Below are positions 14,659 through 23,574 of a stretch of DNA of 64,000 bases, piece by piece (the stretch's first letter is position 1; each line of letters starts with the position of its first letter). The translations under genes and the position numbers were made by a program. Where the stretch lies: assembly GCA_900316645.1 (NCBI GenBank), contig ONDP01000004.1:48726-112725 (forward strand), written 5' to 3'. The notes below the pieces were generated by a model. The model was not told the origin of the DNA. It did no database searches and was given only the letters and a program-made list of their open reading frames with translations. This DNA comes from an uncultured Prevotellaceae bacterium (lineage in GTDB: Bacteria > Bacteroidota > Bacteroidia > Bacteroidales > Bacteroidaceae).

Positions 14659-16131
14659 TTATTTCTGTAACGTGATATTCACGTTCTTCTTCGTGATATT
14701 CTTGCAATTGGTGAACACGGCATCTTTCTTGGCAAGGATAGTGAGGTTCTGCAGGGTGATACCGTCGATAGGCATCTCGGGCAGTCCGTTGAACTCCATG
14801 GCACGTCCGGCACCATTGCAAACACAGTTCTTGATGTCGATGTTACGGAAGATGGGTGTTTCCTCGGTGACAGGAGCCTTCGTGGTATTGTCGGGATTGT
14901 CACCATCCTCCAGCATTTCAGCCACCGACTTACCGCCATAATACATATTGAAGGTGATGGCATCGGTCTTGATATCAGTCATCGACACCTTATTAATATA
15001 TATATTCTCAACGATACCGCCACGCCCACGCGTTGACTTGAAGCGCAGACCGACATCTGTACCCAGGAACTGGCAGTTCTCCACCATGATGTTCTTCACG
15101 CCACCGCTCATCTCAGAACCTACCACGAAACCGCCGTGACCAGCGAAGACGGTACAGCCATCGACAACCACATTCTCGCAGGGAATACCACGACGACGTC
15201 CGTCGGCATCCTTACCGCTCTTGATACAGATGCCATCGTCACCAGCATCGAAACGGGAATTGACGATAAGAGCGTTCTTGCATGACTCAAGGTCGAGGGC
15301 ATCGCCATTCTGAGCATAACTGGGATTGCGCACCAACACTTGGTCGATGATCACGTTCTCGCACATCAACGGATGAAGGTTCCAGGCAGGAGAGTTCTGG
15401 AAGATGACACCCTTGAGCATGACGTTCTTGCACTTGACAAGAGAAATCATGACAGGACGCAAGAAACGCTTGATAGCATTCCACTCCTCAGGAGTCTGAG
15501 CATTGGGCACATTCATATTGGCACCCTTCTCACCCTGCGCGTAACCAGCAGAAGGTACCCAATAACCGGGTTTCAGTTCCTGCGAGCCAGGGATGGCCAG
15601 CAATGACTTCCAATGTTTAGCGGTTACTTTCTCTTTCTTAACGGGGCGCCAGTACTGTCCGTTGCCATCGATAACGCCCTTACCGGTGATGGCAATATTG
15701 GTAGCGCCATTGGCATAGATTGGCGACTGTAGACGACGCGTATCCAATCCCTCAAACGATGTCTCGATGATGGGATACAGGCTCTCATCTGCAGCAAAGA
15801 GGATAACGGCACCAGCCCTCAGGTGGAGTTCGATATTGCTCTTCAAAACGATAGGACCGGTGTGCCATACACCCTGCGGAACAACCAGTTTGCCTCCGCC
15901 TCTCAGACTCAGGGCATCAATAGCCTTACGGAAAGCCTCGGTATTGAGTGCAATACCATCGCCCACAGCACCGAAATCAGTCAGTTTGACTTCATTGTCG
16001 GGAATCACGGGAGCGCTCACCTCAGGCATGGCGAACGGCAACTTCTCTGTAAACTTCTTGTAGGGGTTGTCAGCTTGTGCAGCGAGACTGACTGTCAATG
16101 CTGCTACGATAGTCAGGAATAGTTTCTTCAT
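14659..16131 (-). CDS. Glycoside hydrolase family 28 (polygalacturonase-like), secreted
   Basis: This 490-residue enzyme has a signal peptide (residues 1-20, cleavage near AQA-DNP) and a right-handed beta-helix typical of GH28, which cuts galacturonan bonds in pectin. The catalytic motifs are NGDALD near 283, AGDDGICIKSG with the Asp pair near 298, GHGG near 331 and RFKS near 364, corresponding to NTD, DD, GHG and RIK. The N-terminus KLTDFGAVGDGIALNTEAF is the usual start of the fold. It lies 32 bp behind folK but is unrelated to it in function. No promoter box is visible in the gap. Confidence 0.92.
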   Translation of the reverse strand: MKKLFLTIVAALTVSLAAQADNPYKKFTEKLPFAMPEVSAPVIPDNEVKLTDFGAVGDGIALNTEAFRKAIDALSLRGGGKLVVPQGVWHTGPIVLKSNIELHLRAGAVILFAADESLYPIIETSFEGLDTRRLQSPIYANGATNIAITGKGVIDGNGQYWRPVKKEKVTAKHWKSLLAIPGSQELKPGYWVPSAGYAQGEKGANMNVPNAQTPEEWNAIKRFLRPVMISLVKCKNVMLKGVIFQNSPAWNLHPLMCENVIIDQVLVRNPSYAQNGDALDLESCKNALIVNSRFDAGDDGICIKSGKDADGRRRGIPCENVVVDGCTVFAGHGGFVVGSEMSGGVKNIMVENCQFLGTDVGLRFKSTRGRGGIVENIYINKVSMTDIKTDAITFNMYYGGKSVAEMLEDGDNPDNTTKAPVTEETPIFRNIDIKNCVCNGAGRAMEFNGLPEMPIDGITLQNLTILAKKDAVFTNCKNITKKNVNITLQK

Positions 16132-16163
16132 CTTTGTTATTGTTTTTGTAGATTAGTAATTAA

Positions 16164-16571
16164 TTATAAAATCTCATTGAGAGGAACCATGACAAATTCA
16201 CGTTCGTGCATCAGCGGATGCGGTATCTTCAAATCAGGCTCGTCAACCGTCAGATGATCGAAGAGCAGAATGTCAATATCGATGATTCTGTCGGCATAAC
16301 CGCCTGACACGCTCTTGACGGTGCGACCCATGTCGCGTTCTATCTTCTGGGTTGCCTTAAGTACCTGGCGGGGAGTGAGTGTTGTCTCACAGAGGATGAC
16401 GCCATTGAGAAACGTGTTCTCCGACTCAAAGCCCCAGGGTTTGGTTTCGATGAGGGAGGACTGGCGGATGACCTGCCCTACCCTCTCGCCTATCAGCTGA
16501 ATGGCCTTCCGGATATTGGTTTCCTTATCTCCCAGATTGGAACCCAGTCCCAAAAAGACCTTCTTAGTCAT
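16164..16571 (-). CDS. folK: 2-amino-4-hydroxy-6-hydroxymethyldihydropteridine diphosphokinase
   Basis: FolK transfers pyrophosphate from ATP to hydroxymethyl-dihydropterin in folate synthesis. The 135-residue protein has [13 protein letters not shown] at the start, the pterin site around [15 protein letters not shown], and the signature [12 protein letters not shown] followed by [19 protein letters not shown]. The gene overlaps queA by 8 bp and ends the ftsX-to-folK operon. GTP cyclohydrolase FolE of the same pathway is at 60558. Confidence 0.95.
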   Translation of the reverse strand: MTKKVFLGLGSNLGDKETNIRKAIQLIGERVGQVIRQSSLIETKPWGFESENTFLNGVILCETTLTPRQVLKATQKIERDMGRTVKSVSGGYADRIIDIDILLFDHLTVDEPDLKIPHPLMHEREFVMVPLNEIL

Positions 16572-17706
16572 CGAGTATCAGCATTGCGTCACCATAGCAG
16601 CCGAACATATAGCCGTTGGCAACAGCCTTCTCGTAAGCCTCGTATACCAGTTCGTAACCACCGAAGGCAGCCGTTGCCATCATCATGGTTGACTCTGGGT
16701 GGTAGAAATTGGCAATCATCGTATCAGCAAATCCGAACTCATAGGGAGGGAAGATGAATCTATTGGTCCACCCGTCGAACTCCTTGAGCATGCCATCAGT
16801 ACCTACTGCCGACTCGGTGGCACGTATCGTGCTCACACCAACAGCACAGACGCGATGACCTTCTGCCTTGGCCTTGTTCACTATATCGCAGGCTTCTGCT
16901 GTCACTTTTATCTGCTCAGAGCTCATCTTATGTTTCGTAAGGTCTTCCACCTCAATAGGATCGAAACAACCGAGTCCGCAATGAACGGTAATATAGGAAA
17001 AGTTGATGCCGCGTATCTCCAGACGTTTCATCAGCTCACGACTGAAATGCAGTCCGGAAGACGGTGCCGTCACAGCCCCCTCGTGCTTGGCATAGATGGT
17101 CTGGAAATTCTCCATATCATCGGCTGTCACAGGACGCTTATCGGCAATATAGCGAGGCACTGGGGCAGAACCCAAGGCAAAGAGTTCACGCTTAAACTCC
17201 TCGCGGGGACAGTCATAAAGGAAACGCAACGTGCGCCCACGACTGGTGGTATTGTCGATTACCTCTGCCACCATAGGTCCGTCCTCGTCGAAGAAGAGCT
17301 TGTTGCCGATACGAATCTTACGGGCTGGCTCGACCAGGACATCCCATAGGCGAAACTCGGGATTGAGCTCACGCAGAAGGAACACCTCTATCTTGGCATC
17401 CGTTTTCTCCTTCGTACCGAAGAGGCGGGCAGGAAACACCTTGGTATCATTGAGCACGATGGCATCTCCGTCATCAAAATAATTGATGATGTCGCGGAAC
17501 AGCAGGGGTTCTTCCGTTTCATTGCCATTCTCATCCTTTTGGAACATTTCGATGGTCTGACTCTTGCGATGAAGAACCATCAGACGGCATTCGTCGCGAC
17601 GATAGATTTTCTCGACAGTACCATCTTCGTTCTCAAACGTTTTGTGAGGCGGTTCTAATGCCACTTGGGCCTCTGGCAGTTTGAATTTGAATTGTGACAG
17701 TTTCAT
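16564..17706 (-). CDS. queA: tRNA preQ1(34) S-adenosylmethionine ribosyltransferase-isomerase
   Basis: QueA moves the ribosyl part of SAM onto preQ1 in the wobble position of tRNA to give epoxyqueuosine. The 380-residue protein, longer than the common 340-360, shows [43 protein letters not shown] and the late [21 protein letters not shown], all family hallmarks. It is in the operon between truB and folK. The 59-bp gap to truB is filled with an 8-bp tandem repeat. Confidence 0.95.
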   Translation of the reverse strand: MKLSQFKFKLPEAQVALEPPHKTFENEDGTVEKIYRRDECRLMVLHRKSQTIEMFQKDENGNETEEPLLFRDIINYFDDGDAIVLNDTKVFPARLFGTKEKTDAKIEVFLLRELNPEFRLWDVLVEPARKIRIGNKLFFDEDGPMVAEVIDNTTSRGRTLRFLYDCPREEFKRELFALGSAPVPRYIADKRPVTADDMENFQTIYAKHEGAVTAPSSGLHFSRELMKRLEIRGINFSYITVHCGLGCFDPIEVEDLTKHKMSSEQIKVTAEACDIVNKAKAEGHRVCAVGVSTIRATESAVGTDGMLKEFDGWTNRFIFPPYEFGFADTMIANFYHPESTMMMATAAFGGYELVYEAYEKAVANGYMFGCYGDAMLILDD

Positions 17707-17720
17707 ATATTTTCTTTTTT

Positions 17721-17784
17721 CGTTATTTCGATATTACGGTATTACGATATCACGATATCACGATATTACGACATTTCGATTTCT
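17721..17784. repeat. 8-bp tandem repeat between truB and queA
   Basis: Eight units in exact 8-bp register, all starting CG (for example CGATATTA, CGGTATTA, CGATATCA twice, CGATATTA). The array extends over the truB stop codon, so the last truB codons come from it. Confidence 0.9.
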
Positions 17785-18470
17785 TGCTGGTCGAGCCAGG
17801 CAGAGAAATCGTCGATGCTGATGCATTCCTCAATGCGCACACTCCCTACACGGGTACGACAGAGGGACGTGAGATAAGCTCCACTTTGGAGGGCCTCACC
17901 GATGTCACGAGCCAGGGAACGGATATAGGTTCCCTTGCCGCAGACCACACGAATAGTGGCCTGTTTGCTGGCGGCATCATAGGCAGTCAACTCTATCTCG
18001 TCGATGCGAACAGGTTTGGAGGCCAGAGCCACCTCATTGCCTTTTCGCTTGAGCTCGTAGGCCCGTTTCCCACCTATCTTCACAGCAGAATACTGTGGGG
18101 GCACCTGCTGTATTTCCCCAATAAAACCAGCCAATACCTGACGGATGCCATCCTCGGTGATATGATCTACGGGATAGGTCTCGTCGACCTCATGCTCCAT
18201 ATCATAACTGGGTGTCGTAGCCCCTAACTGGAGGGTGGCTACATATTCTTTCGTATCGTATTGAAGGCGTTCTATCTCCTTGGTCATCTTACCAGTGCAG
18301 AGCACAAGGACACCTGTCGCCAGAGGGTCTAAGGTGCCGGCATGTCCAATCTTCACCCGCCGCACACCTACCTTCTTAGAGATGCGCGTGCGAACAAAAG
18401 CCAAAGCGCCAAATGACGACATCCGATATGGCTTGTTGATGTAGATAATCTCTCCCTGGGTGAAATTCAT
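17766..18470 (-). CDS. truB: tRNA pseudouridine(55) synthase
   Basis: TruB makes pseudouridine 55 in the T-loop of tRNAs. The 234-residue protein carries IYINKPYRMSSF, the catalytic block HAGTLDPLATGVLVLCTG (Asp in GTLD) and the thumb LQLGATTPSYDMEHEV. Its C-terminus is short and lacks a PUA domain, as is usual in Bacteroidetes. It overlaps uppP by 1 bp. The terminal residues are encoded by the 8-bp repeat array. Confidence 0.96.
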   Translation of the reverse strand: MNFTQGEIIYINKPYRMSSFGALAFVRTRISKKVGVRRVKIGHAGTLDPLATGVLVLCTGKMTKEIERLQYDTKEYVATLQLGATTPSYDMEHEVDETYPVDHITEDGIRQVLAGFIGEIQQVPPQYSAVKIGGKRAYELKRKGNEVALASKPVRIDEIELTAYDAASKQATIRVVCGKGTYIRSLARDIGEALQSGAYLTSLCRTRVGSVRIEECISIDDFSAWLDQQEIEMS

Positions 18471-19327
18471 TAGTCAACCATTGCGAGTGAATGACCCGTC
18501 AGTAACAGCACGATGATGATGCCACCGACAATAATACGATATATACCAAAGGCTTTGAAACCATATTTGGTCAAGAAGGCCACAAACCATTTCATGGCAA
18601 ACAAGGCAACCACAAAGGCGACAGCACATCCCAACAACAGCATGGTGATGTTATGGGGCGTAGCCCATGCGGCATCCTCTTTCAAGAGGTCCAGCAAGTC
18701 AAGTAACGTAGCACCTGCCATAGTCGGAACAGCAAGGAAGAAAGAGAACTCCGCAGCCCTCTTACGCGTCAGCCCCTGAGTCATACCGCCTACGATGGTA
18801 GCCATTGAACGAGACACGCCTGGTATCACGGAGATACACTGATAAAGACCAATCTTAAATGCGCGTCTCTCGTTCACCTTATTACTATCAGAACCCTTAT
18901 TAAACAAAGTGTCGCAGAACAACATGAAAATACCACCTACAACCAGCATGATGGCAACTACCAGCACACTGTCAAGCAACCAGTCGAGGAGTCCAGACTT
19001 CTTTGCCAACAATCCTATCAAAACAGCTGGAAGGACACCGACGAACAGTAACCAGTAGAAATAATACTTATGCTTGAGTCGTTGAAACGCACTACTGCCT
19101 GCAGGTGCCGGAGTATGGTCAAACTGGAAGAAGCGCTTCCAATAGAGACAAACCACCGACAGGATGGCTCCAAACTGGATAATGAACGTGAAGGCATGGA
19201 CGAAAGGATCGCCCTGAGGGATTCCCAACAGATTCTGGGTGATAATCATATGCCCTGTTGAAGATACAGGAAGAAACTCTGTCAAGCCTTCAACGATGGC
19301 AATAATAACAGTTTCCAGCCAGTTCAT
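18470..19327 (-). CDS. uppP: Undecaprenyl-diphosphatase
   Basis: UppP (BacA) removes a phosphate from undecaprenyl diphosphate so that the lipid carrier of peptidoglycan and other envelope sugars can be reused. The 285-residue membrane protein contains both signature loops, EGLTEFLPVSSTGHMI near residue 14 and PGVSRSMATIVGGM near 170, and about eight helices. It overlaps the DUF3098 gene by 4 bp and truB by 1 bp. Confidence 0.96.
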   Translation of the reverse strand: MNWLETVIIAIVEGLTEFLPVSSTGHMIITQNLLGIPQGDPFVHAFTFIIQFGAILSVVCLYWKRFFQFDHTPAPAGSSAFQRLKHKYYFYWLLFVGVLPAVLIGLLAKKSGLLDWLLDSVLVVAIMLVVGGIFMLFCDTLFNKGSDSNKVNERRAFKIGLYQCISVIPGVSRSMATIVGGMTQGLTRKRAAEFSFFLAVPTMAGATLLDLLDLLKEDAAWATPHNITMLLLGCAVAFVVALFAMKWFVAFLTKYGFKAFGIYRIIVGGIIIVLLLTGHSLAMVD

Positions 19328-19563
19328 TTCTCCACCTCCTTGTCTTTGGGCTTATACATCACCGCAAAAATCATTGATACAAAACCAATGAGGCAAACCA
19401 CTGGAGCCACTTTGATGCGACGGGCACTGAAAATATCGGGATTGTAGGCTGTATCGGTAGAACCGGAACCGCTCATCAATAGGAATCCCAACACGACGAT
19501 GGCCATACCAACCACCAACAAAATATAATTAATACGGGTAAATGCCAGATTTCTTTTATCCAT
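19324..19563 (-). CDS. DUF3098 small membrane protein
   Basis: This 79-residue protein has two hydrophobic helices (about 12-32 and 52-70) separated by a stretch with YNPDIFSARRIKVAP, the mark of DUF3098. The family is almost always found between ftsX and uppP in Bacteroidetes, as here. Function is unknown; the conserved place suggests a role in the envelope or division. Confidence 0.88.
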   Translation of the reverse strand: MDKRNLAFTRINYILLVVGMAIVVLGFLLMSGSGSTDTAYNPDIFSARRIKVAPVVCLIGFVSMIFAVMYKPKDKEVEK

Positions 19564-19585
19564 AACCTTATGTAATTCTTTATTC

Positions 19586-20464
19586 TTAAATCTTATACAA
19601 TTCTCCTGCCGTCATCTTCAGGAACTTATTGACTGCAAGCCATGCACACAGGAATGTGATGAGCACACCAAACAGGAGCACAGCACAACCGGTAATGGTG
19701 AGTTCCTCCCATCCGACTATTGACAGAATGCCTGGCTGAGTGAGATAAAGCGCGTAGAAACAAGCACCCAACACGATGTTTGCCAGAATAGCGGCTATCA
19801 CTCCCACACACACTGCACTTCTCAAGAACGGACGACGAATAAAACTCCACGAAGCTCCCACCAACTTCATCGTATGGATGATAAAACGGCGGGCATAAAC
19901 GCTGAGTCGAACGGTGTTGCTGATAAGCGAGAACGACACAAATGTGAGCAGAATAGCCAGTACGAAGAGGATGATACTTATGCGACTCAGGTTGTAATTC
20001 ACTTGATCGACCAAATCCTCCATATAAGCTATATCGCTGACACGAGCATCTTTCTTTATTTCCTTGACTATCCATTTCAGGGAGTCACGATTGGCATAAT
20101 CAGACTTCAACTGGATTTCCAATGTTGCAGAGAAAGGATTAAAACCCAGGAACTCGGACGGGTCACTGCCCAGTTCCTTGATTTGGTCTTTCTGTGCCTG
20201 TTCCTTACTGATGTAATCAATATTACGAGCATACGGACGATGATAAAGGTCGCGACACAGGCGATGGGCCTGATTAACGGTCACATAATCCTTCAGCATC
20301 ACCGTGACAGTAAGATTTTCCTTCATGTGGTTCGACAAATTGCGAGCCATCAAGACTGAAAACACTACCATTCCCAATAAAATCAATACCATAGTGGTAC
20401 TGATGCAAAGCGTAACAACCTGCATACCACGACGGTTGCGGGTTCTTTTTCGTTTGTTTCCCAT
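19586..20464 (-). CDS. ftsX: Cell division permease-like protein FtsX
   Basis: FtsX pairs with the ATPase FtsE and controls peptidoglycan hydrolases at the septum. From the chosen start it has 292 residues: a basic N-terminus (MGNKRKRTRNRRG), one helix, an extracellular domain of about 130 residues and three more helices. A frame open to 20560 would add 32 residues, but the -7 box TATCTTTG (20505-20498) lies inside that extension, so ATG at 20464 is the start. It leads the operon to folK. No ftsE is adjacent. Confidence 0.93.
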   Translation of the reverse strand: MGNKRKRTRNRRGMQVVTLCISTTMVLILLGMVVFSVLMARNLSNHMKENLTVTVMLKDYVTVNQAHRLCRDLYHRPYARNIDYISKEQAQKDQIKELGSDPSEFLGFNPFSATLEIQLKSDYANRDSLKWIVKEIKKDARVSDIAYMEDLVDQVNYNLSRISIILFVLAILLTFVSFSLISNTVRLSVYARRFIIHTMKLVGASWSFIRRPFLRSAVCVGVIAAILANIVLGACFYALYLTQPGILSIVGWEELTITGCAVLLFGVLITFLCAWLAVNKFLKMTAGELYKI

Positions 20465-20497
20465 TTCCTTTTTAGACGTAATACACCTAATTTCGTG

Positions 20498-20557
20498 CAA
20501 AGATACAAATAAATTGAGAATTAAGAGGTAAGAATTAAGAATTATTTTGTATTTTTG
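20498..20557. promoter_or_regulatory. Divergent promoters of ftsX and the radical SAM gene, with a 7-bp repeat between
   Basis: TATCTTTG on minus (20505-20498) serves ftsX; TATTTTTG on plus (20550-20557) serves the radical SAM gene. The arms TGCAAAGATACAAA and TTTGTATTTTTGCA are inverted copies with one mismatch. Between them, 20512-20546 is a 7-bp tandem array (AATTGAG, AATTAAG, AGGTAAG, AATTAAG, AATTATT). Only 8 nt separate the plus -7 box from the next ATG. Confidence 0.7.
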
Positions 20558-20565
20558 CATGCACT

Positions 20566-21369
20566 ATGAGTACAATAATCTATCCTTCTCCTATCTTCGG
20601 CCCTGTACACAGTCGCAGATTAGGCATTTCATTGGGAATAAACCTCCTGCCTGCCGACGGAAAGGTTTGTTCGTTTGACTGTATCTATTGTGAGTGTGGT
20701 TTCAACGAAGACCACCGTCCTTCACTTCCCCTGCCTACCCGTGAGAGCGTGGCTCAACACCTGGAGGAGAAACTTCAGCAAATGACTGCTGAAGGACAGT
20801 TGCCCGACGTTCTGACATTTGCCGGTAACGGGGAGCCGACATGCCATCCGCATTTTGCAGAAATCATTGACGACACGATTGCCCTGCGCAACCGTTACTG
20901 TCCGAAAGCTAAGGTTTGTGTGTTGAGCAACTCAACCATGATACACCGGCAGCAAGTGCACGACGCCTTGATGAAGGTGGACGACAACATCCTGAAATTG
21001 GATACGATAGATCCAGAATACATCAAAAAGGTGGATCACCCCAACGGCACCTACGATGTCAACCAGATAATAGAAAGAATGAAGGCCTTCAACGGGCATA
21101 TCATTATTCAGACCATGTTCATGCGAGGAGCCGTCCAATGTTCAATGTTCAATGGTCAATGTTCCATGGAATCAGTTGACAACACGGGTGAGGAGTATGT
21201 TGGTCCCTGGTTAGAGGCTGTGAAACAGATTAAGCCCCAACAGGTGATGGTATATACCATCGACCGCGAGACTCCTGCCAAAGGACTGGAAAAAGCCAGT
21301 CGCGAACAGCTGGATGCCATTCGCGACCGTGTGATTGCAGCAGGTATTCCCTGCACTGCGAGCTATTAA
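20566..21369 (+). CDS. Radical SAM protein (COG0731-like)
   Basis: The 267-residue protein opens with PIFGPVHSRRLGISLGINLL and then CSFDCIYCECG, where C-x3-C-x2-C binds the 4Fe-4S cluster. GNGEPTCHP is the usual SAM-contacting GGE-like motif. This set fits the COG0731 group of radical SAM enzymes, whose substrates are mostly unknown. The -7 box ends 8 nt before the ATG, so the mRNA has almost no leader. Residues about 191-201 (QCSMFNGQCSM) are encoded by a 7-bp tandem repeat (21136-21170) and look inserted. It is a single gene, convergent with the LpxA homologue. Confidence 0.85.
   Translation: MSTIIYPSPIFGPVHSRRLGISLGINLLPADGKVCSFDCIYCECGFNEDHRPSLPLPTRESVAQHLEEKLQQMTAEGQLPDVLTFAGNGEPTCHPHFAEIIDDTIALRNRYCPKAKVCVLSNSTMIHRQQVHDALMKVDDNILKLDTIDPEYIKKVDHPNGTYDVNQIIERMKAFNGHIIIQTMFMRGAVQCSMFNGQCSMESVDNTGEEYVGPWLEAVKQIKPQQVMVYTIDRETPAKGLEKASREQLDAIRDRVIAAGIPCTASY
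21136..21170. repeat. 7-bp tandem repeat inside the radical SAM gene
   Basis: Five 7-bp units: CAATGTT, CAATGTT, CAATGGT, CAATGTT, CCATGGA. They are read in frame as part of a loop of the protein. Confidence 0.85.
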
Positions 21370-21372
21370 TCC

Positions 21373-22152
21373 TCAGAGCTTGGTGATAATACCAATCTGT
21401 GAGGCACGGATAAACTCGATAATGTGATCAATAAACTCACCCTCTGGCACTTGTTCCTCTATCTGATTAACAGCATCAAAGGTTGACGTCTTACCATGGA
21501 ACAACAGACGGTAGGCGTTGGCAATATGCTTCAACGTCTTCTCGTCAACACCATGCTGACGTGCCACCTGCATGTTGACACCGCCATATTCTACCTTATT
21601 AGTGCAAATGATAAAGGGAGGTACATCCTTAGAGAATGTTGTACCTGCCTGTATCATCGAACCACGTCCTACACGCGTCTTTGCATTTTCAACGACACTT
21701 GACGAGAAGATGACGCCATCTTCTATCTCGCAATCGCCTGCTATCTTCGTACCATAGCCGAAGACACAGCGGTTGCCCACCTTCGTATCGTGAGAAATAT
21801 GAGCACCCTCCATCAACACATTATCATTGCCGATGACTGTCTGGCCACCAGTATGAGTGGCACGGTTCACCACTACATTCTCACGGAAAATATTATTGTC
21901 GCCGATAATGCATTCCGTCTTCTCGCCATGAAACTCGAAATCCTGCGGCAGGGCACTAATTACCGTACCCTGATGCACTTTATTATTGTTTCCCATGCGT
22001 GTTCCATTACAGATACTGACGAAGGGGAAGATAATGCAATCGTCGCCAATCACCACGTCACCCTCTATATAGACAAAGGGGAATATCTTACAATTGTTGC
22101 CGATTTTCGCTCTTGGATCGATTTCGGCCTTTGGACTTATTTCGCTTGCCAT
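21373..22152 (-). CDS. LpxA-type acyl-ACP--UDP-GlcNAc O-acyltransferase
   Basis: From the ATG at 22152 the protein has 259 residues with hexapeptide repeats of a left-handed beta-helix and an LpxA-like C-terminus (NAYRLLFHGKTSTFDAV). LpxA adds the first acyl chain of lipid A. The catalytic region reads MEGAHISHDTKVGNRC, with the His-Asp pair kept. The usual RGT-GGG block is NRATHTGG. In many Bacteroidetes lpxA stands beside lpxC-fabZ and lpxD, whereas here it ends an efflux operon, so it may be a paralogue; hence no symbol is given. Confidence 0.82.
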   Translation of the reverse strand: MASEISPKAEIDPRAKIGNNCKIFPFVYIEGDVVIGDDCIIFPFVSICNGTRMGNNNKVHQGTVISALPQDFEFHGEKTECIIGDNNIFRENVVVNRATHTGGQTVIGNDNVLMEGAHISHDTKVGNRCVFGYGTKIAGDCEIEDGVIFSSSVVENAKTRVGRGSMIQAGTTFSKDVPPFIICTNKVEYGGVNMQVARQHGVDEKTLKHIANAYRLLFHGKTSTFDAVNQIEEQVPEGEFIDHIIEFIRASQIGIITKL

Positions 22153-22153
22153 A

Positions 22154-22181
22154 ATTATCAATTATCAATTATCAATTATCA
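22154..22181. repeat. 7-bp tandem repeat between lpxA-like and efflux genes
   Basis: Four perfect ATTATCA units followed by a partial unit fill the whole 30-bp gap between the stop of the outer-membrane channel gene and the next start codon. Confidence 0.9.
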
Positions 22182-22182
22182 A

Positions 22183-23568
22183 TTACTTTCCGCCTCCGCC
22201 AAGGGCAGTATATAATGATACCACCGACTGCATCTTCGAGAAATCGTTACCGACCTTCTTAAGTTGGGCACTCAGCAACTGGCTCTGAGCCGTCAGCACT
22301 TCCAGATAACTGGCTCCGCTGCTACGATAGAGAGCACGCGTATCCTCCACCGTCTTTGTAAGCACGGCAATACGCTGATCCTCCAGTTTGCTGTTGGCAT
22401 CGAAGGTATTGTAGTCAACCAATGCATTGCTAACCTCATTGCCTGCCGAGAGAATGGCATTCTGCCAAGTGTTGAACGCCTGTTCATACTGCAACTTCGA
22501 CACCTTCAGGTTGGCTGTCAAAGCACCACGGTTGAAGATAGGCTGCGTCAGATTTCCAAAGAGGTTGACAAGCCACTTACCCGGATTGAGCGAACCGCCG
22601 GAATTGCCGAAAGCGCCTGTGAAACCTACGCTAATCGTGGGATAGAACTTCGAACGAGCGGTCTGCACGTCGTGGAAACAGGCAGCAAGTTGCATCTCAG
22701 CATTATGCACATCGGGACGGTTCTTCAACAGCACCATTCCCACACCTGTTGAGAACTCGGAAGCCAGTGACTGTTCCGCAAGTGTCGAACGGGGAATCTG
22801 CTGTCCTGCCTGTCCGATAAGCAAGCACATGGCATTTTCAGTTGCACGGATCTGACGCTTGAACTCGTTGATTTGAGACAGTGTTGACAGATAGGCAGCC
22901 TCAGCACTCTGCACACTGGTAGAGCGCATGCGACCTAACTGATACTGTAACTTCATCATCTCCCATGTTTCCTTTGCCATACCTGACATATCCGTCGTGA
23001 TGCGCAACTGTTCGTCGAGCATCAGCAGGGTATAGTAGCAATTGGCAATGCCGCTGATGACCTGGGCACGGACAGCCATCTGATAATCCTTGAAGCCTAA
23101 GAGTTTCATCTGTGTAGAACGCTTCTGCGACAGGATATTACCGAAAAGGTCCAATGTCCACGAAGCAGTCATCGGAAACGTATATGACCTCATGGTTTGT
23201 GAAGGGCTGGTATACAGTGTCTGGATACTTCCTACAGAGTTTCCTCCGAAATTAATCGCAGGCAGGAAGGCCAGTTTAGCCGCCTTCAGCATAGCCTCAT
23301 ACATCTGGACGGTGAGGGCTGCATTCTGCAGGTTGGCATTTTTCTGTAATCCCTGTTCAATATACTGACGCAGCTGAGCATCAGTAAACACACTGCGCCA
23401 AGGCAGGTTGCCAAACGAGGCAGTATCCTGCACCACAAGGGTATCTACATCCGATACAGCATCACGGATGAGTCCGGTGGTGTTCACATCAGGACGCTCA
23501 TATTTGTTATAGAGTCCGCAACTGCTCATGAGCAGTGTCACGGCTGCAAATATCATTAACTTCTTCAT
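22183..23568 (-). CDS. RND efflux outer-membrane channel (TolC/OprM/NodT type) lipoprotein
   Basis: The 461-residue protein starts with a lipoprotein signal (lipobox MSSC, Cys17) and has the twofold repeated helical structure of outer-membrane efflux channels, with markers such as SIGVGMVLLKNRPDV-type text (here FSTGVGMVLLKNRPDVHNAE) and a matching YPTISVGFTGAFG strand region. It forms the exit duct of the tripartite pump encoded with the next two genes. It ends at the 7-bp repeat before the LpxA homologue. Confidence 0.92.
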   Translation of the reverse strand: MKKLMIFAAVTLLMSSCGLYNKYERPDVNTTGLIRDAVSDVDTLVVQDTASFGNLPWRSVFTDAQLRQYIEQGLQKNANLQNAALTVQMYEAMLKAAKLAFLPAINFGGNSVGSIQTLYTSPSQTMRSYTFPMTASWTLDLFGNILSQKRSTQMKLLGFKDYQMAVRAQVISGIANCYYTLLMLDEQLRITTDMSGMAKETWEMMKLQYQLGRMRSTSVQSAEAAYLSTLSQINEFKRQIRATENAMCLLIGQAGQQIPRSTLAEQSLASEFSTGVGMVLLKNRPDVHNAEMQLAACFHDVQTARSKFYPTISVGFTGAFGNSGGSLNPGKWLVNLFGNLTQPIFNRGALTANLKVSKLQYEQAFNTWQNAILSAGNEVSNALVDYNTFDANSKLEDQRIAVLTKTVEDTRALYRSSGASYLEVLTAQSQLLSAQLKKVGNDFSKMQSVVSLYTALGGGGK

Positions 23569-23574
23569 AGTCTC

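Noticed and set aside
20465-20560. N-terminal extension of FtsX by 32 residues
   Set aside because: The extension covers the ftsX promoter box and the 7-bp repeat; the basic MGNKRKR start fits FtsX.
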